A stretch of 64,000 nt of DNA from DASVVT01 sp036386415 (GTDB lineage Bacteria > Acidobacteriota > Blastocatellia > Pyrinomonadales > Pyrinomonadaceae). This document shows positions 7,692-15,340 of this stretch, piece by piece; within the stretch, counting starts at the first letter, position 1, and each line of letters starts with the position of its first letter. Both the position numbers and the translations under genes were made by a program. Where the stretch lies: positions 38,893 through 102,892 of the forward strand of contig DASVVT010000006.1 of NCBI GenBank assembly GCA_036386415.1, written 5' to 3'. The notes under the pieces were generated by a model that saw only the letters and a list, made by a program, of their open reading frames with translations, did not search any database and was not told the origin of the DNA.

Positions 7692-9593
7692 TTAACCGGC
7701 AGCAGCGAGTTCTGCGTTGCCTTGTTCTTCTTCCTCTTCCGGTTGAAGTTTCTTTGCCAAGAATTTTAAAGCCTCAGCTAAGAAGGGACTCCAGAAACTA
7801 CACCGCTGCACCTTGTACCATTGTTTAGCTTGCTCATCGTCAACGGTGAGTTCAGACTTTGCGAGCGCTATCAGAAGCGCGTCAACCGACTCTTTCGCAC
7901 GCGCACCACCGCTCAGATTGAAGAGTTCGCCATAGGTGTTTTCATAGAACGGATGCTGGCGATTGATGCGGACAACGATCTGTCCGCCTTTCTCCCAGCG
8001 AGGCTCGTAAAAAGCACCGTTCGGATCATCGAAGTAGTCAATTCGGTACGGGCGACGTTTGGCCTCCGCTTCGAGGGCTTTACGCGCATCTTCGATTGAC
8101 CTCTCCGTGACGCCCACGCGCTGCTGCGCTTCCTTTTCAAACTCAGTTTGCACCTGTGGCAAATCACTTTCAGGAATGCGCGAGCGCCGTCCGAAAATCG
8201 TATCAACCGCGGCGGCTGCTTGTTCGGCAGGGGTAGGTTCTTCAGAAGGAACGCCCAACTGTTGCTGCCTGAGCCGCTTGAGTTCCTCACGCCGTTCGCT
8301 CACCCACGCATTCTCGCGCCTCAACAGTTGATCAATTTCTTCATTGTGAAGTACCCGCCAGAAATCCTCAATGGGGCGCACCCTCTGCTTGTCGTTTGTA
8401 ATGCCGAAAACCTCATCGAGTTCCGGCGTAAATCTAACTTCGATGCCCCAGTTATAGGCATAACTTTGAAGCAGCGGCCAATTTCCTAAGCCGCTAGCTC
8501 TATCGCGCGCCGATTTTGGGAAAGCATCGACGGTCTCTATCTCGCGCCCGGCTCTGACAAAGGCCATGCCGCGCCGCGATTGACGTATCTCGAAACGTTT
8601 CTTAGCCTCTTCGGAAGCATAATCTCGCCCAACGAAGTCAATTGGTGGAAGTCGAGCGATTCTTGTGTGAATGCTTCCGACGGCGAGAACTTCAGTATCC
8701 TTCTGACCGCCTTCTAGCTCTTTGGCGTCCTCGATTTTCTTGAGGTGAAGCGCCCCGGTGTCTGGATCACGGAAGAACTTGACAGGAAGCGTTCTATCAT
8801 CCATCAGAATCGCGCCGCCTTCGCTCTCTGGTTTGTAGTAACGTCCACGCGGGTCTAGGAACAAAGGATCAACGATTTCGACTTTATCGCCCTCAACCTT
8901 CAGCTCAAATTGGTCGAGCAAATAACGATAAGTCACGCCGAAGTCATCAAGCAGATGTTCTTTGAGGGATGCGGCTGTGCGGTAGGTGAGGCGGTCAGGA
9001 TTGACCCACACGACGACCGTACCATGCTCAAAGTTAATGTTATTTTCCTTCATGTACCGTTGGACAAATTCGGGCAAGTTGCGCTCAACAGTTGGATCAA
9101 CTGTTTGAAGACCATGCCGCTTGACATCATTCACGTCGAGCGCCGCCATTGAAATCGGTTCACTCTTGTTCGTGCGCGTGTAAACTTCAACACGCAAGGT
9201 TTGATTCAGCGAAGCATTGGGCAGCCCAAAACCGAATTTGCCGATAAAGTCAGGGTCATCAAAGTGCGTGCCGCCACCTAAGATCAGCGCATACCGTGCC
9301 ATCGCCGGGCGCATTCCTGATCCATCGTCAATGAAGGCGACAGATGAGACAAGTGCTCTTTTCCCTCGTTTCGACTGAATCTTGTCAAAAATGACGTGGA
9401 TTTTCTTCGCTCCGGCCTCGATGGCGTTGTCAACGAGTTCTCTAGCCGCAGCAGCAGTATCGCGGTAGCCGTTGCGCCGTTGGGATTCCAGCGCTTGTTT
9501 GGCGTCAAACAGTGGGAATTCGTAATTAGGCGGGAGTTCCTTCAGGTATTTGTCTTGGCGTTCAAGTTCACTTAGCAAACGATCTGTAAGCAT
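7692..9593 (-). CDS. GHKL (Hsp90/MORC-like) ATPase, 633 aa
   Basis: N-terminal GHKL fold: N-box RELVDNAIEAG (51-61), G1 box DDGSGM (89-94), and G2 lid GKFGFGLPNAS (118-128). These are the ATP/Mg-binding motifs of Hsp90, MutL and MORC ATPases. A long charged C-terminal region follows, probably partly coiled (about 400-500). It ends in an acidic tail of glutamates. AAGGAG lies about 8 nt before ATG 9593, and a terminator follows the stop. Such ATPases clamp DNA or remodel complexes on ATP binding. The opposite-strand neighbour is a shorter paralogue (10079-11626) with the same motifs. A defence role is inferred from context. Confidence 0.88.
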   Translation of the reverse strand: MLTDRLLSELERQDKYLKELPPNYEFPLFDAKQALESQRRNGYRDTAAAARELVDNAIEAGAKKIHVIFDKIQSKRGKRALVSSVAFIDDGSGMRPAMARYALILGGGTHFDDPDFIGKFGFGLPNASLNQTLRVEVYTRTNKSEPISMAALDVNDVKRHGLQTVDPTVERNLPEFVQRYMKENNINFEHGTVVVWVNPDRLTYRTAASLKEHLLDDFGVTYRYLLDQFELKVEGDKVEIVDPLFLDPRGRYYKPESEGGAILMDDRTLPVKFFRDPDTGALHLKKIEDAKELEGGQKDTEVLAVGSIHTRIARLPPIDFVGRDYASEEAKKRFEIRQSRRGMAFVRAGREIETVDAFPKSARDRASGLGNWPLLQSYAYNWGIEVRFTPELDEVFGITNDKQRVRPIEDFWRVLHNEEIDQLLRRENAWVSERREELKRLRQQQLGVPSEEPTPAEQAAAAVDTIFGRRSRIPESDLPQVQTEFEKEAQQRVGVTERSIEDARKALEAEAKRRPYRIDYFDDPNGAFYEPRWEKGGQIVVRINRQHPFYENTYGELFNLSGGARAKESVDALLIALAKSELTVDDEQAKQWYKVQRCSFWSPFLAEALKFLAKKLQPEEEEEQGNAELAAAG

Positions 9594-9735
9594 TTTTCAC
9601 TTCTCCTTCTCATGGCTGCTCATGGCAGCACGGAATTGTTACTTCTACTTACTTATGTTCCACTTTTCGGAAAAATGTGCAAAAAGAAGTGAAGAAATGT
9701 ATTCAACGGTGAGATTGATTCGTATAGTACAGCAA

Positions 9736-9966
9736 TTACTCTTGTCCTGCTTCACCCTTATCAGCAGGTGGCTTTACTTTAGCTGCCGCCTTTTTCTTCG
9801 CTCTCTCTTTAGCCCATCTCACTTGTACTGCTTTACGGGCGCTTTCGCTTCGCTGCTCTGGTGTTAGCTTATTGGCTCGCGCAGGGCCGCCTTTAAGTCC
9901 ACCCTTACGCCCAAGCTCTACAGCCGCCGGGTCTTTACTTTGTTTCGGGTTTTTCTTTGTAGCCAT
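9736..9966 (-). CDS. Small basic protein, possible regulator
   Basis: 76 residues, very rich in Lys, Arg and Ala. It has GRKGGLKGGPARANKL, then LTPEQRSESARKAVQVRWA, then a lysine-rich tail. This arrangement occurs in short bacterial proteins of unknown function. The charge suggests nucleic-acid binding. A promoter with a 17-bp spacer places the expected transcription start at the A of ATG (9966), so the mRNA would be leaderless. The operator in that spacer is shared with the divergent ATPase promoter, which makes autoregulation a natural but untested idea. Confidence 0.65.
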   Translation of the reverse strand: MATKKNPKQSKDPAAVELGRKGGLKGGPARANKLTPEQRSESARKAVQVRWAKERAKKKAAAKVKPPADKGEAGQE

Positions 9967-9972
9967 GCGGCG

Positions 9973-10001
9973 AATATACGTGACCGCTCAGGATTGTTCA
10001 A
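9973..10001 (-). promoter_or_regulatory. Promoter of small basic protein gene with embedded operator
   Basis: Minus strand: -35 TTGAAC (10001-9996), 17-bp spacer, -10 TATATT (9978-9973). The spacer, running into the -10 box, contains the 14-bp word TACGTGACCGCTCA (9977-9990 on plus), identical to the one in the divergent promoter. The predicted transcript starts at the ATG, which fits the absence of a ribosome site. Confidence 0.7.
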
Positions 10002-10013
10002 TAAAAAAACTTC

Positions 10014-10042
10014 TTGACTGTACGTGACCGCTCACGTACAAT
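10014..10042 (+). promoter_or_regulatory. Promoter of second GHKL ATPase gene with palindromic operator
   Basis: -35 TTGACT (10014-10019), 17-bp spacer, -10 TACAAT (10037-10042). The spacer is almost wholly the perfect palindrome TACGTGA-CCGC-TCACGTA (10021-10038). A protein bound there would block RNA polymerase, so repression is the likely mode. Confidence 0.75.
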
Positions 10043-10078
10043 TGCTCTGTTCGTATGACTCTACTTCCGGGGGCGCTT

Positions 10079-11626
10079 ATGAAGTCAGCTAAAGAATACC
10101 CAGTCGTTGCACTCAACCGCTTCATTGAAGCTACCCGCGATTCTGGCTACAAGAACACAGCATCGGCTGTAGCGGAGTTAATAGATAACTCGTTTGAAGC
10201 AAGTGCCTCGGAGATTGATGTTTCGATTGTCGAACTCAATGTGAACGGCAAACGTGAACTGAAATTAGCGGTCAGCGATAATGGATGTGGCATGACGCCA
10301 TCTGTGCTTCGGCTGGCTTTACAGTTTGGGGGAAGCACGCGCTTCAATTCGCGTGATGGAATCGGGCGATACGGCATGGGTTTACCAAACAGCTCACTTA
10401 GCCAAGCGCAGCGTGTGGATGTTTACAGTTGGACGCGCGCGGGCGTTATATGGTGGAGCTATTTAGATATTGATGAGATTGCTTTAGGGGTAGTGACGAG
10501 AGTTCCAAAGCCCATACGCGCACACTCAAAGATAGCCAGTAACTTCAGTAACTCACAGAGCGGCACAATTGTTCTATGGTCAAAATGTGATCGTCTTAAT
10601 CATAAAAGAGTGAAGACGATTGCCGCAAAGCTACACGCAGAACTTGGTAAACTATTTCGCAAGCAGATTTACAACGGTAAAATTATCAGAATTAACGGTG
10701 ACCTTGTCCAGCCTGTTGATCCGCTCTTCCTGAACAAAGGCAACAATCTGGCTGGCGCAACAAAGTACGGACCGACCATCAATTATGAAATCCAGGTGCC
10801 AACTTTTAATGGCAACGGCGCACGTCATACTTCATCAGTGTCGGTGACGTTTTCAGAACTTCCTATCGAAAAGTGGCATAGCCTGTCGAATGAAGAAAAG
10901 CGAACACATGGCATCTCTAAGAATGCAGGTGTTTCGATTTTGCGCGCGAATAGAGAGATTGATTACGGATGGTTCTTCATGGGTGCTAAACGTAAAGAGA
11001 ACTATGACGATTGGTGGCGTTGTGAGGTGCAGTTTGATGCTAACCTTGATGAGTTGTTCGGCGTGACGCATACAAAACAAGGCATCCATCCTACTGAAGA
11101 GATTACAAGCATACTCGCGCCAGACATAGAACGTATCGCGCACGACTTGAATAGTAGAGTCAGGGCGAGATTCTTGACTATCAAGAGCACCGAACAGCAA
11201 TCCGGCGCGCAGTCTTTAGCAGCAAGTAGAGATTATTTGCTTGAGCCACCGATTAAAAAGCTAATCAATTTAAGCAACTTCGACCGCTACGGACTGACTA
11301 CGGCTCTTGCTGTTTCTTCAAAAAGGGCATTTCCTGGATTAATGTATCGAATTGAGCATAAAGTTCTGCGTGAGGTTAGCTTCTTTGTGCCTATAATCTT
11401 TGACCGTGAACTAGTAGTGCTTCTTAACGAGGAGCATCCTTTCTACGAGCGTGTGTACACGCCGGTTGCCGAATTGCTTCCGTCTAAGGGCTTCCGCCAA
11501 GCTCTAGAACTCATGCTCTTTGCTGCGGCGCGCGCCGAATACAGCGCTCATGGCAACATTGAGAAGGGATGGGCAAACAGCTATCGAGAGACATGGAGCA
11601 ACGTATTAGCTGCATTTTTAGCTTGA
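10079..11626 (+). CDS. GHKL (Hsp90/MORC-like) ATPase, 515 aa
   Basis: Start chosen at ATG 10079, preceded by GGGGG at 5 nt; the ATG at 10055 is only a few bases from the predicted transcription start. Motifs: N-box AELIDNSFEA (32-41), DNGCGM (67-72), GRYGMGLPNSS (96-106). The rest aligns in pattern with the larger ATPase at 7692-9593, including IxxxNRExHPFYExxY-like blocks near the C-terminus (LLNEEHPFYERVY here, RINRQHPFYENTY there). The two are therefore true paralogues. It is first in a run with the DruA-family and nuclease-like genes. An ATP-gated clamp or switch for those effectors is the inferred role. Confidence 0.87.
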   Translation: MKSAKEYPVVALNRFIEATRDSGYKNTASAVAELIDNSFEASASEIDVSIVELNVNGKRELKLAVSDNGCGMTPSVLRLALQFGGSTRFNSRDGIGRYGMGLPNSSLSQAQRVDVYSWTRAGVIWWSYLDIDEIALGVVTRVPKPIRAHSKIASNFSNSQSGTIVLWSKCDRLNHKRVKTIAAKLHAELGKLFRKQIYNGKIIRINGDLVQPVDPLFLNKGNNLAGATKYGPTINYEIQVPTFNGNGARHTSSVSVTFSELPIEKWHSLSNEEKRTHGISKNAGVSILRANREIDYGWFFMGAKRKENYDDWWRCEVQFDANLDELFGVTHTKQGIHPTEEITSILAPDIERIAHDLNSRVRARFLTIKSTEQQSGAQSLAASRDYLLEPPIKKLINLSNFDRYGLTTALAVSSKRAFPGLMYRIEHKVLREVSFFVPIIFDRELVVLLNEEHPFYERVYTPVAELLPSKGFRQALELMLFAAARAEYSAHGNIEKGWANSYRETWSNVLAAFLA

Positions 11627-11651
11627 CAGGCTTAGCTTTAGTGACTATTAG
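11623..11651 (+). promoter_or_regulatory. Possible internal promoter before DruA-family gene
   Basis: TTGACA (11623-11628, overlapping the ATPase stop codon), 17-bp spacer, TATTAG (11646-11651). It could give separate transcription of the DruA-family and nuclease-like genes. It carries no copy of the TACGTGA operator. Confidence 0.5.
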
Positions 11652-11732
11652 CGTCCTCTGTAGTACAACGTAAGGGCGGTTGTTATCATAAAGCCCAATA
11701 GCGGTCAGTGGATAATCGGTTGACGACCCAAA

Positions 11733-13793
11733 ATGACGGCCATCAAACAAAGAGATTGGCTTGTACTAAAGCCTGAGTTAAATGGCTTCGGGTATAAATT
11801 TGTGAAGTTTTGCCAGCGTATTGAGGGCATAGGGACAAAGCCTGATGAGGTTTCACAGGCTGAAGAACTATATCGCTTACGCCGTGAAATCGCGCTGGTA
11901 AACGTCCTCAAATCCCCTTCCGACGATCTGATTAAATTACAGTTAGCCAGCAATATCATGCTTGATCTTATCGCACAGGGCTGGCGACTAAAGGTCGATG
12001 ATGGCAGGGTTTATATTCATGCCCCACAGCAGAACGGTCTTTCACCGAATGAGGAGAAAGCACGTGTCCGCAAAGGGCATTTAGTAGAGCGGAACTCGCA
12101 GCTAAACCGCCGCGCCGTGTTCGACTTTATCAAAGGGATGGAGCGTCAACGGCTCACAGATAAAGGTTGGCATTCAATCTTCTCAGTCATGCGGGACGGT
12201 AGAGACCTCATCGAGCAACTTCATGCCGCCATGTCAGCAAAGAGTGAGACTGCAAAGAGCAAACTGCTGGAGCAGGCTATTTCACCTTATATTCAGTTTG
12301 TTGAAGGCGAGGCCACATGCGAACACACCGGGCTTCGGTTGCGCGACATCTGGCGCTACTTCCGCATGACGTGGGTCAACGATTATAAATCCGTGCCCGG
12401 TCGTTCCATCATGATCTTAATCAGAGATGCGGCGGCTCCAAACCATCCAGTGATCGGTATTGCTGCCCTCGCTAGTTCCGTCGTGCAACAGAAGGTGCGT
12501 GATGAATTCATTGGGTGGAACACGGAAACGTTCGTCAAAGGCTTTATTGAGCACCCCTCAAAGAAGATTGCCAAACGCCTCGACAAAGCGTTGCGCAACT
12601 TAATTGACGGAATTTATCTAGATGATCTTTTAGGTGATAAAGTCATCCGGCTCAGAGCATCACATCTTGAGCGTCCTACTGACGAGATAATTCAAAAACT
12701 CAGAGAAGAGTCTAAACAAGCTCGGTCGTCGCACCAGCGAAATCCACACACTGCAATTCACAAGTCATGCGCTGAAGGCCAAGGCGGCGCGAATTGGGAG
12801 CAAAAGGCACGCACAATGCTTTTTCGCAGCAAGCGCTGCTTGCACCTTGCCACTCTGCTATCCATTCGCAAGACATTTAAGAAATGCGGCTTTGACCCTT
12901 TAAATCTGAGCGCGCTAAAGCGAGCCGTTCAATCCGCGCAAGTCTGCAATGCCATCGGCCAACTCGCTCGACTTATTAAAGCGGAACACATCGGCATTGA
13001 TATGCTAGACATCACAGTGTGTGGGTCTATTGCGCCCTATAACGTTGTACTCGGCGGCAAATTAGTTTGCATGTTGCTGTGCAGCCCAGAGATCATCAAG
13101 CATTACTCAGCAAAATATCAGAAGCAGCCAAGCATTATTGCCTCTTCCATGAAGGGCAATTCGGTGTGTCGTCCGCATAACTTGGTGTTTCTCGGCACTA
13201 CTAGTCTATACGGCGTCGGCTCAAGCCAATACAATCGCATCAAAATTCCGGCTGAAATGATAGGCGGGCAAGCAGGCTATAAGTTGGAATACAAGAAACT
13301 AGGTTACAGCGTAGGTTTCGGCTCATTCCATTTTAGCCAAGACACGCTGAAGTGGATAAAATTTTTATTGAGTAGAAAAACTAACCGCCTAGTCAATAGT
13401 ATTTTCGGCGAGGGCGTTAATCCGCTCATGCGCAAGATAAGAGAGGCACTTGATGAAGTTGGATTAATTAGTGATGAAATATTATTGCACGGTAACGAGC
13501 GCGTCGTGTACGGCGTTCCGTTGGCGAAGAACTACAGAGAGATATTGCTTGGAATCGACAAACGTCCTTCATACATAATCCCCCAAGCAAATGCCAAAGA
13601 GAAGACTGAATTATTAGCCGATTTTTGGCGTAAACGCTGGCTTGCTTCAAGAATCAACACACCCGGTATTCTAGAGAAGGTTGCATCACACGCCCTTACT
13701 CATCCTATACGGCATGGCGCCCGAGTTCCCTTGAAAAATGGATATTTAGAAACTGGCTATTTCTGGGATTTAATTGAAGAAAAAAAGATATAA
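11733..13793 (+). CDS. Druantia DruA-family (DUF4338) protein
   Basis: 686 residues. The N-part carries KARVRKGHLVERNSQL, and the middle RLRDIWRYFRMTWVN and HPVIGIAALASSVVQ. The core has DITVCGSIAPYNVVLGGK, then TTSLYGVGSSQYNRIKIP, and late GKxxNRL and VYGVPLAKNY patterns. These blocks are those of the DUF4338/DruA family, known from the type I Druantia anti-phage system. The large Druantia helicase DruE and DruB-D are absent. The flanking genes are instead GHKL ATPases and a PD-(D/E)XK-like protein. The start codon has no strong ribosome site. Family call is confident; activity is unknown. Confidence 0.85.
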   Translation: MTAIKQRDWLVLKPELNGFGYKFVKFCQRIEGIGTKPDEVSQAEELYRLRREIALVNVLKSPSDDLIKLQLASNIMLDLIAQGWRLKVDDGRVYIHAPQQNGLSPNEEKARVRKGHLVERNSQLNRRAVFDFIKGMERQRLTDKGWHSIFSVMRDGRDLIEQLHAAMSAKSETAKSKLLEQAISPYIQFVEGEATCEHTGLRLRDIWRYFRMTWVNDYKSVPGRSIMILIRDAAAPNHPVIGIAALASSVVQQKVRDEFIGWNTETFVKGFIEHPSKKIAKRLDKALRNLIDGIYLDDLLGDKVIRLRASHLERPTDEIIQKLREESKQARSSHQRNPHTAIHKSCAEGQGGANWEQKARTMLFRSKRCLHLATLLSIRKTFKKCGFDPLNLSALKRAVQSAQVCNAIGQLARLIKAEHIGIDMLDITVCGSIAPYNVVLGGKLVCMLLCSPEIIKHYSAKYQKQPSIIASSMKGNSVCRPHNLVFLGTTSLYGVGSSQYNRIKIPAEMIGGQAGYKLEYKKLGYSVGFGSFHFSQDTLKWIKFLLSRKTNRLVNSIFGEGVNPLMRKIREALDEVGLISDEILLHGNERVVYGVPLAKNYREILLGIDKRPSYIIPQANAKEKTELLADFWRKRWLASRINTPGILEKVASHALTHPIRHGARVPLKNGYLETGYFWDLIEEKKI

Positions 13794-13802
13794 CGTCCAA
13801 CC

Positions 13803-14216
13803 ATGTTATCTAATCAGCAACGTAAAGCTGAACTCGCACGCCTTAAAGTCGAAGCTCGCGCTTTAGAGTTAGGTGTTATTTTCAGTCGCCCTTGCGTCGA
13901 AGGTACGCGCTATGATTGCATACTAGATATTGATAGGAAGCTCTATCGAGCGCAGATTAAATATTCTAATTGCTGGGCTGTTAATTGTTCAGGAGCTATC
14001 GCGGTCAGATTGAAGTCAAATGTCGGGCAGGGAGCGGCACGTTGCTACGCTGAGGATGAGGTGGATGCCCTTCTCGTTTACATCCCCTCGATAGACAGAA
14101 TCTGTTTCTTTCCGCAAGAAGTATTCTGCGGCAAGGCACAGTTACATATCAGACTATTACCATCGCGCAACGGACAACAAAAAGGATGTGTGCTTGCACA
14201 GGACTTTTTATGGTAA
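13803..14216 (+). CDS. PD-(D/E)XK-type endonuclease-like protein
   Basis: 137 residues, starting 9 bp after the DruA-family stop, so probably cotranscribed. The motif RYDCILD...YRAQIKYS (about residues 37-60) matches the D...(Q/E)xK core of small PD-(D/E)XK nucleases of the group I intron-endonuclease type. A preceding helix contains ELARLKVEARALELG, the family's usual N-terminal helix. Small all-in-one nuclease folds like this often act as the DNA-cutting effector in defence modules. The gene ends 6 bp before the second copy of the tRNA attachment site. Catalytic competence is inferred from the motif only. Confidence 0.72.
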   Translation: MLSNQQRKAELARLKVEARALELGVIFSRPCVEGTRYDCILDIDRKLYRAQIKYSNCWAVNCSGAIAVRLKSNVGQGAARCYAEDEVDALLVYIPSIDRICFFPQEVFCGKAQLHIRLLPSRNGQQKGCVLAQDFLW

Positions 14217-14221
14217 TCCCT

Positions 14222-14252
14222 GAGGTCAGGGGTTCGATCCCCCTCGGCTCCA
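14222..14252 (+). repeat. Attachment site copy 2 (between islands)
   Basis: 31 bp identical to the tRNA-Ala 3' end (GAGGTCAGGGGTTCGATCCC and onward to the A at 14252). The upstream half of the tRNA is absent, so this is not a tRNA gene. Confidence 0.9.
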
Positions 14253-14312
14253 CCATCTACTAATAAAGGACTTATAGCTTTCAAGCTGAATCTTCGGAGG
14301 AGGTTTGAGCGT

Positions 14313-14468
14313 ATGAGTCCATTATTTTTAGATCAACTGTTCGAGCAGTTCTGCAAAGAGAGAGAGTATGTTAAAAACTCTTCTCGCCACACCATTATTT
14401 TCTACAAAGCCAGCTACAAGAAATTCAAAGAAGTTCTAGCAGAGAGAGTAGTGAAAAGTCCAATATAA
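14313..14468 (+). pseudogene. Truncated tyrosine-recombinase integrase (N-terminal fragment)
   Basis: 51 codons: MSPLFLDQLFEQFCKEREY, then KNSSRHTIIFYKASYKKFKE, resembling the N-terminal SAM-like core-binding domain of phage-type integrases. It is preceded by an excellent ribosome site (GGAGGAGG) and lies 60 bp past the attachment site. The frame stops at TAA 14466 and no catalytic domain (R..HxxR..Y) follows. It is probably the remnant of the enzyme that inserted island 2. Confidence 0.6.
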
Positions 14469-14559
14469 AAGCACACAGAACAACTCATCTAAACTATGAA
14501 AAAGAGGCTCTTTGAGACTGCAAAACCTTTATTCGTCTGTTAGATTCCGACCGCGCGGC

Positions 14560-14668
14560 ACCTAACGTCAGAGGTGACCGGGCGCGGGCCAAAGCCATTC
14601 AATATAACTCAGAGGAAGATTGATGAAAGGTACGCTATCCCGCGCTCCGGTTGAATGAGTTGTTAGAC
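14560..14668 (-). repeat. attC site 1
   Basis: Outer cores ACCTAAC (14560-14566) and GTTAGAC (14662-14668), with inner arms containing GACCGGGCGCGG and CGCGCTCCGGTTGAATGAG. It ends the cassette carrying 14685-15149. Confidence 0.85.
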
Positions 14669-14684
14669 CGCGCCGTTCGTTGAA

Positions 14685-15149
14685 TCACACCGATTGTGTT
14701 TTGTTTGCCTCTTCCCAACGTGCCCTCGCTTCTTTGAACTGTTTCGCCCTTTCTGCTATCTGTTCTTTAGCATATGGCAATCGCATCACCACTTCTTCCA
14801 GATGTTGGAAGGCAGCCCTCTCATCATACTTGGAAGCAAACATTGAGCGCAGTTCCTCAAGATATGGATAGAGCTTGGCGAAGACGTTGACTGGCTCTCC
14901 TGGATTCGCATCCATAAACATCTGCCAATCTATCGCGCCATTATTGACAAAGGAGGCAGCCATCTCCCAGTAGGACGTGACCATGCGGAAATATGCGGAA
15001 TGCTCGCCTCTTAAGGTATCTACCACATCTTGTGCGCTCGTAGGATGGAATTGCTTCGTGTACCACTCGCGCGCCTTGCGCATGACCTCTTCCCGCCGGA
15101 GTTCATACAATTTGAGGATGAGGTCTGCACTCTCGTATGCTGGACTCAT
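14685..15149 (-). CDS. Cassette protein, helical, unknown function
   Basis: 154 residues, predicted almost wholly alpha-helical (ADLILKLYELRREEVMRKAR; EELRSMFASKYDERAAFQHL). No signal peptide or membrane segment. I do not recognise catalytic motifs. The composition resembles small helical DUF proteins frequent in integron cassettes. Its stop lies 17 bp from attC 1, as expected for a cassette gene. No clear ribosome site precedes ATG 15149. Confidence 0.6.
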   Translation of the reverse strand: MSPAYESADLILKLYELRREEVMRKAREWYTKQFHPTSAQDVVDTLRGEHSAYFRMVTSYWEMAASFVNNGAIDWQMFMDANPGEPVNVFAKLYPYLEELRSMFASKYDERAAFQHLEEVVMRLPYAKEQIAERAKQFKEARARWEEANKTQSV

Positions 15150-15194
15150 GATAACGTTTACTCCAAAGATGTCTCCTCTGTATCAACGAAAGCT

Positions 15195-15302
15195 GTCTAA
15201 CGCTGCGATTCACCCGCGCCGAGCGCGCACATAACGCCGGTACAATCAAGTTATCGATGAAAGCAACGCTATTTCGCGCTCCGGTTGAATGAGTTGTGAG
15301 AC
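15195..15302 (-). repeat. attC site 2
   Basis: Outer cores GTCTAAC (15195-15201) and a degenerate GTGAGAC (15296-15302; expected GTTAGAC). The inner arm TCGCGCTCCGGTTGAATGAG is intact. It ends the TIR cassette. The T-to-G change in the core may reduce recombination. Confidence 0.8.
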
Positions 15303-15340
15303 GGCTTTTGTGGCACTTGCCCCAGCCTACCTGTTTTTCG

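Larger units (their letters stand above)
6830..14252. mobile_element. Genomic island 1 at tRNA-Ala
   Basis: The segment runs from the tRNA end to a 31-bp copy of it. It is richer in A+T than the flanking core. It carries a sigma-like gene, two GHKL ATPases, a DruA-family protein, a nuclease-like protein and a small basic protein. No integrase is visible in it, so it is probably immobile or was mobilised in trans. Content fits a defence island. Confidence 0.75.

Noticed and set aside
11733..13793. A complete Druantia type I system
   Set aside because: Only the DruA-family gene is present; no DruB-E genes, in particular no large helicase.
14222..14252. Second tRNA gene
   Set aside because: Only the 3' half of the tRNA is present; it is an attachment-site copy. 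The same holds for 21747-21790.
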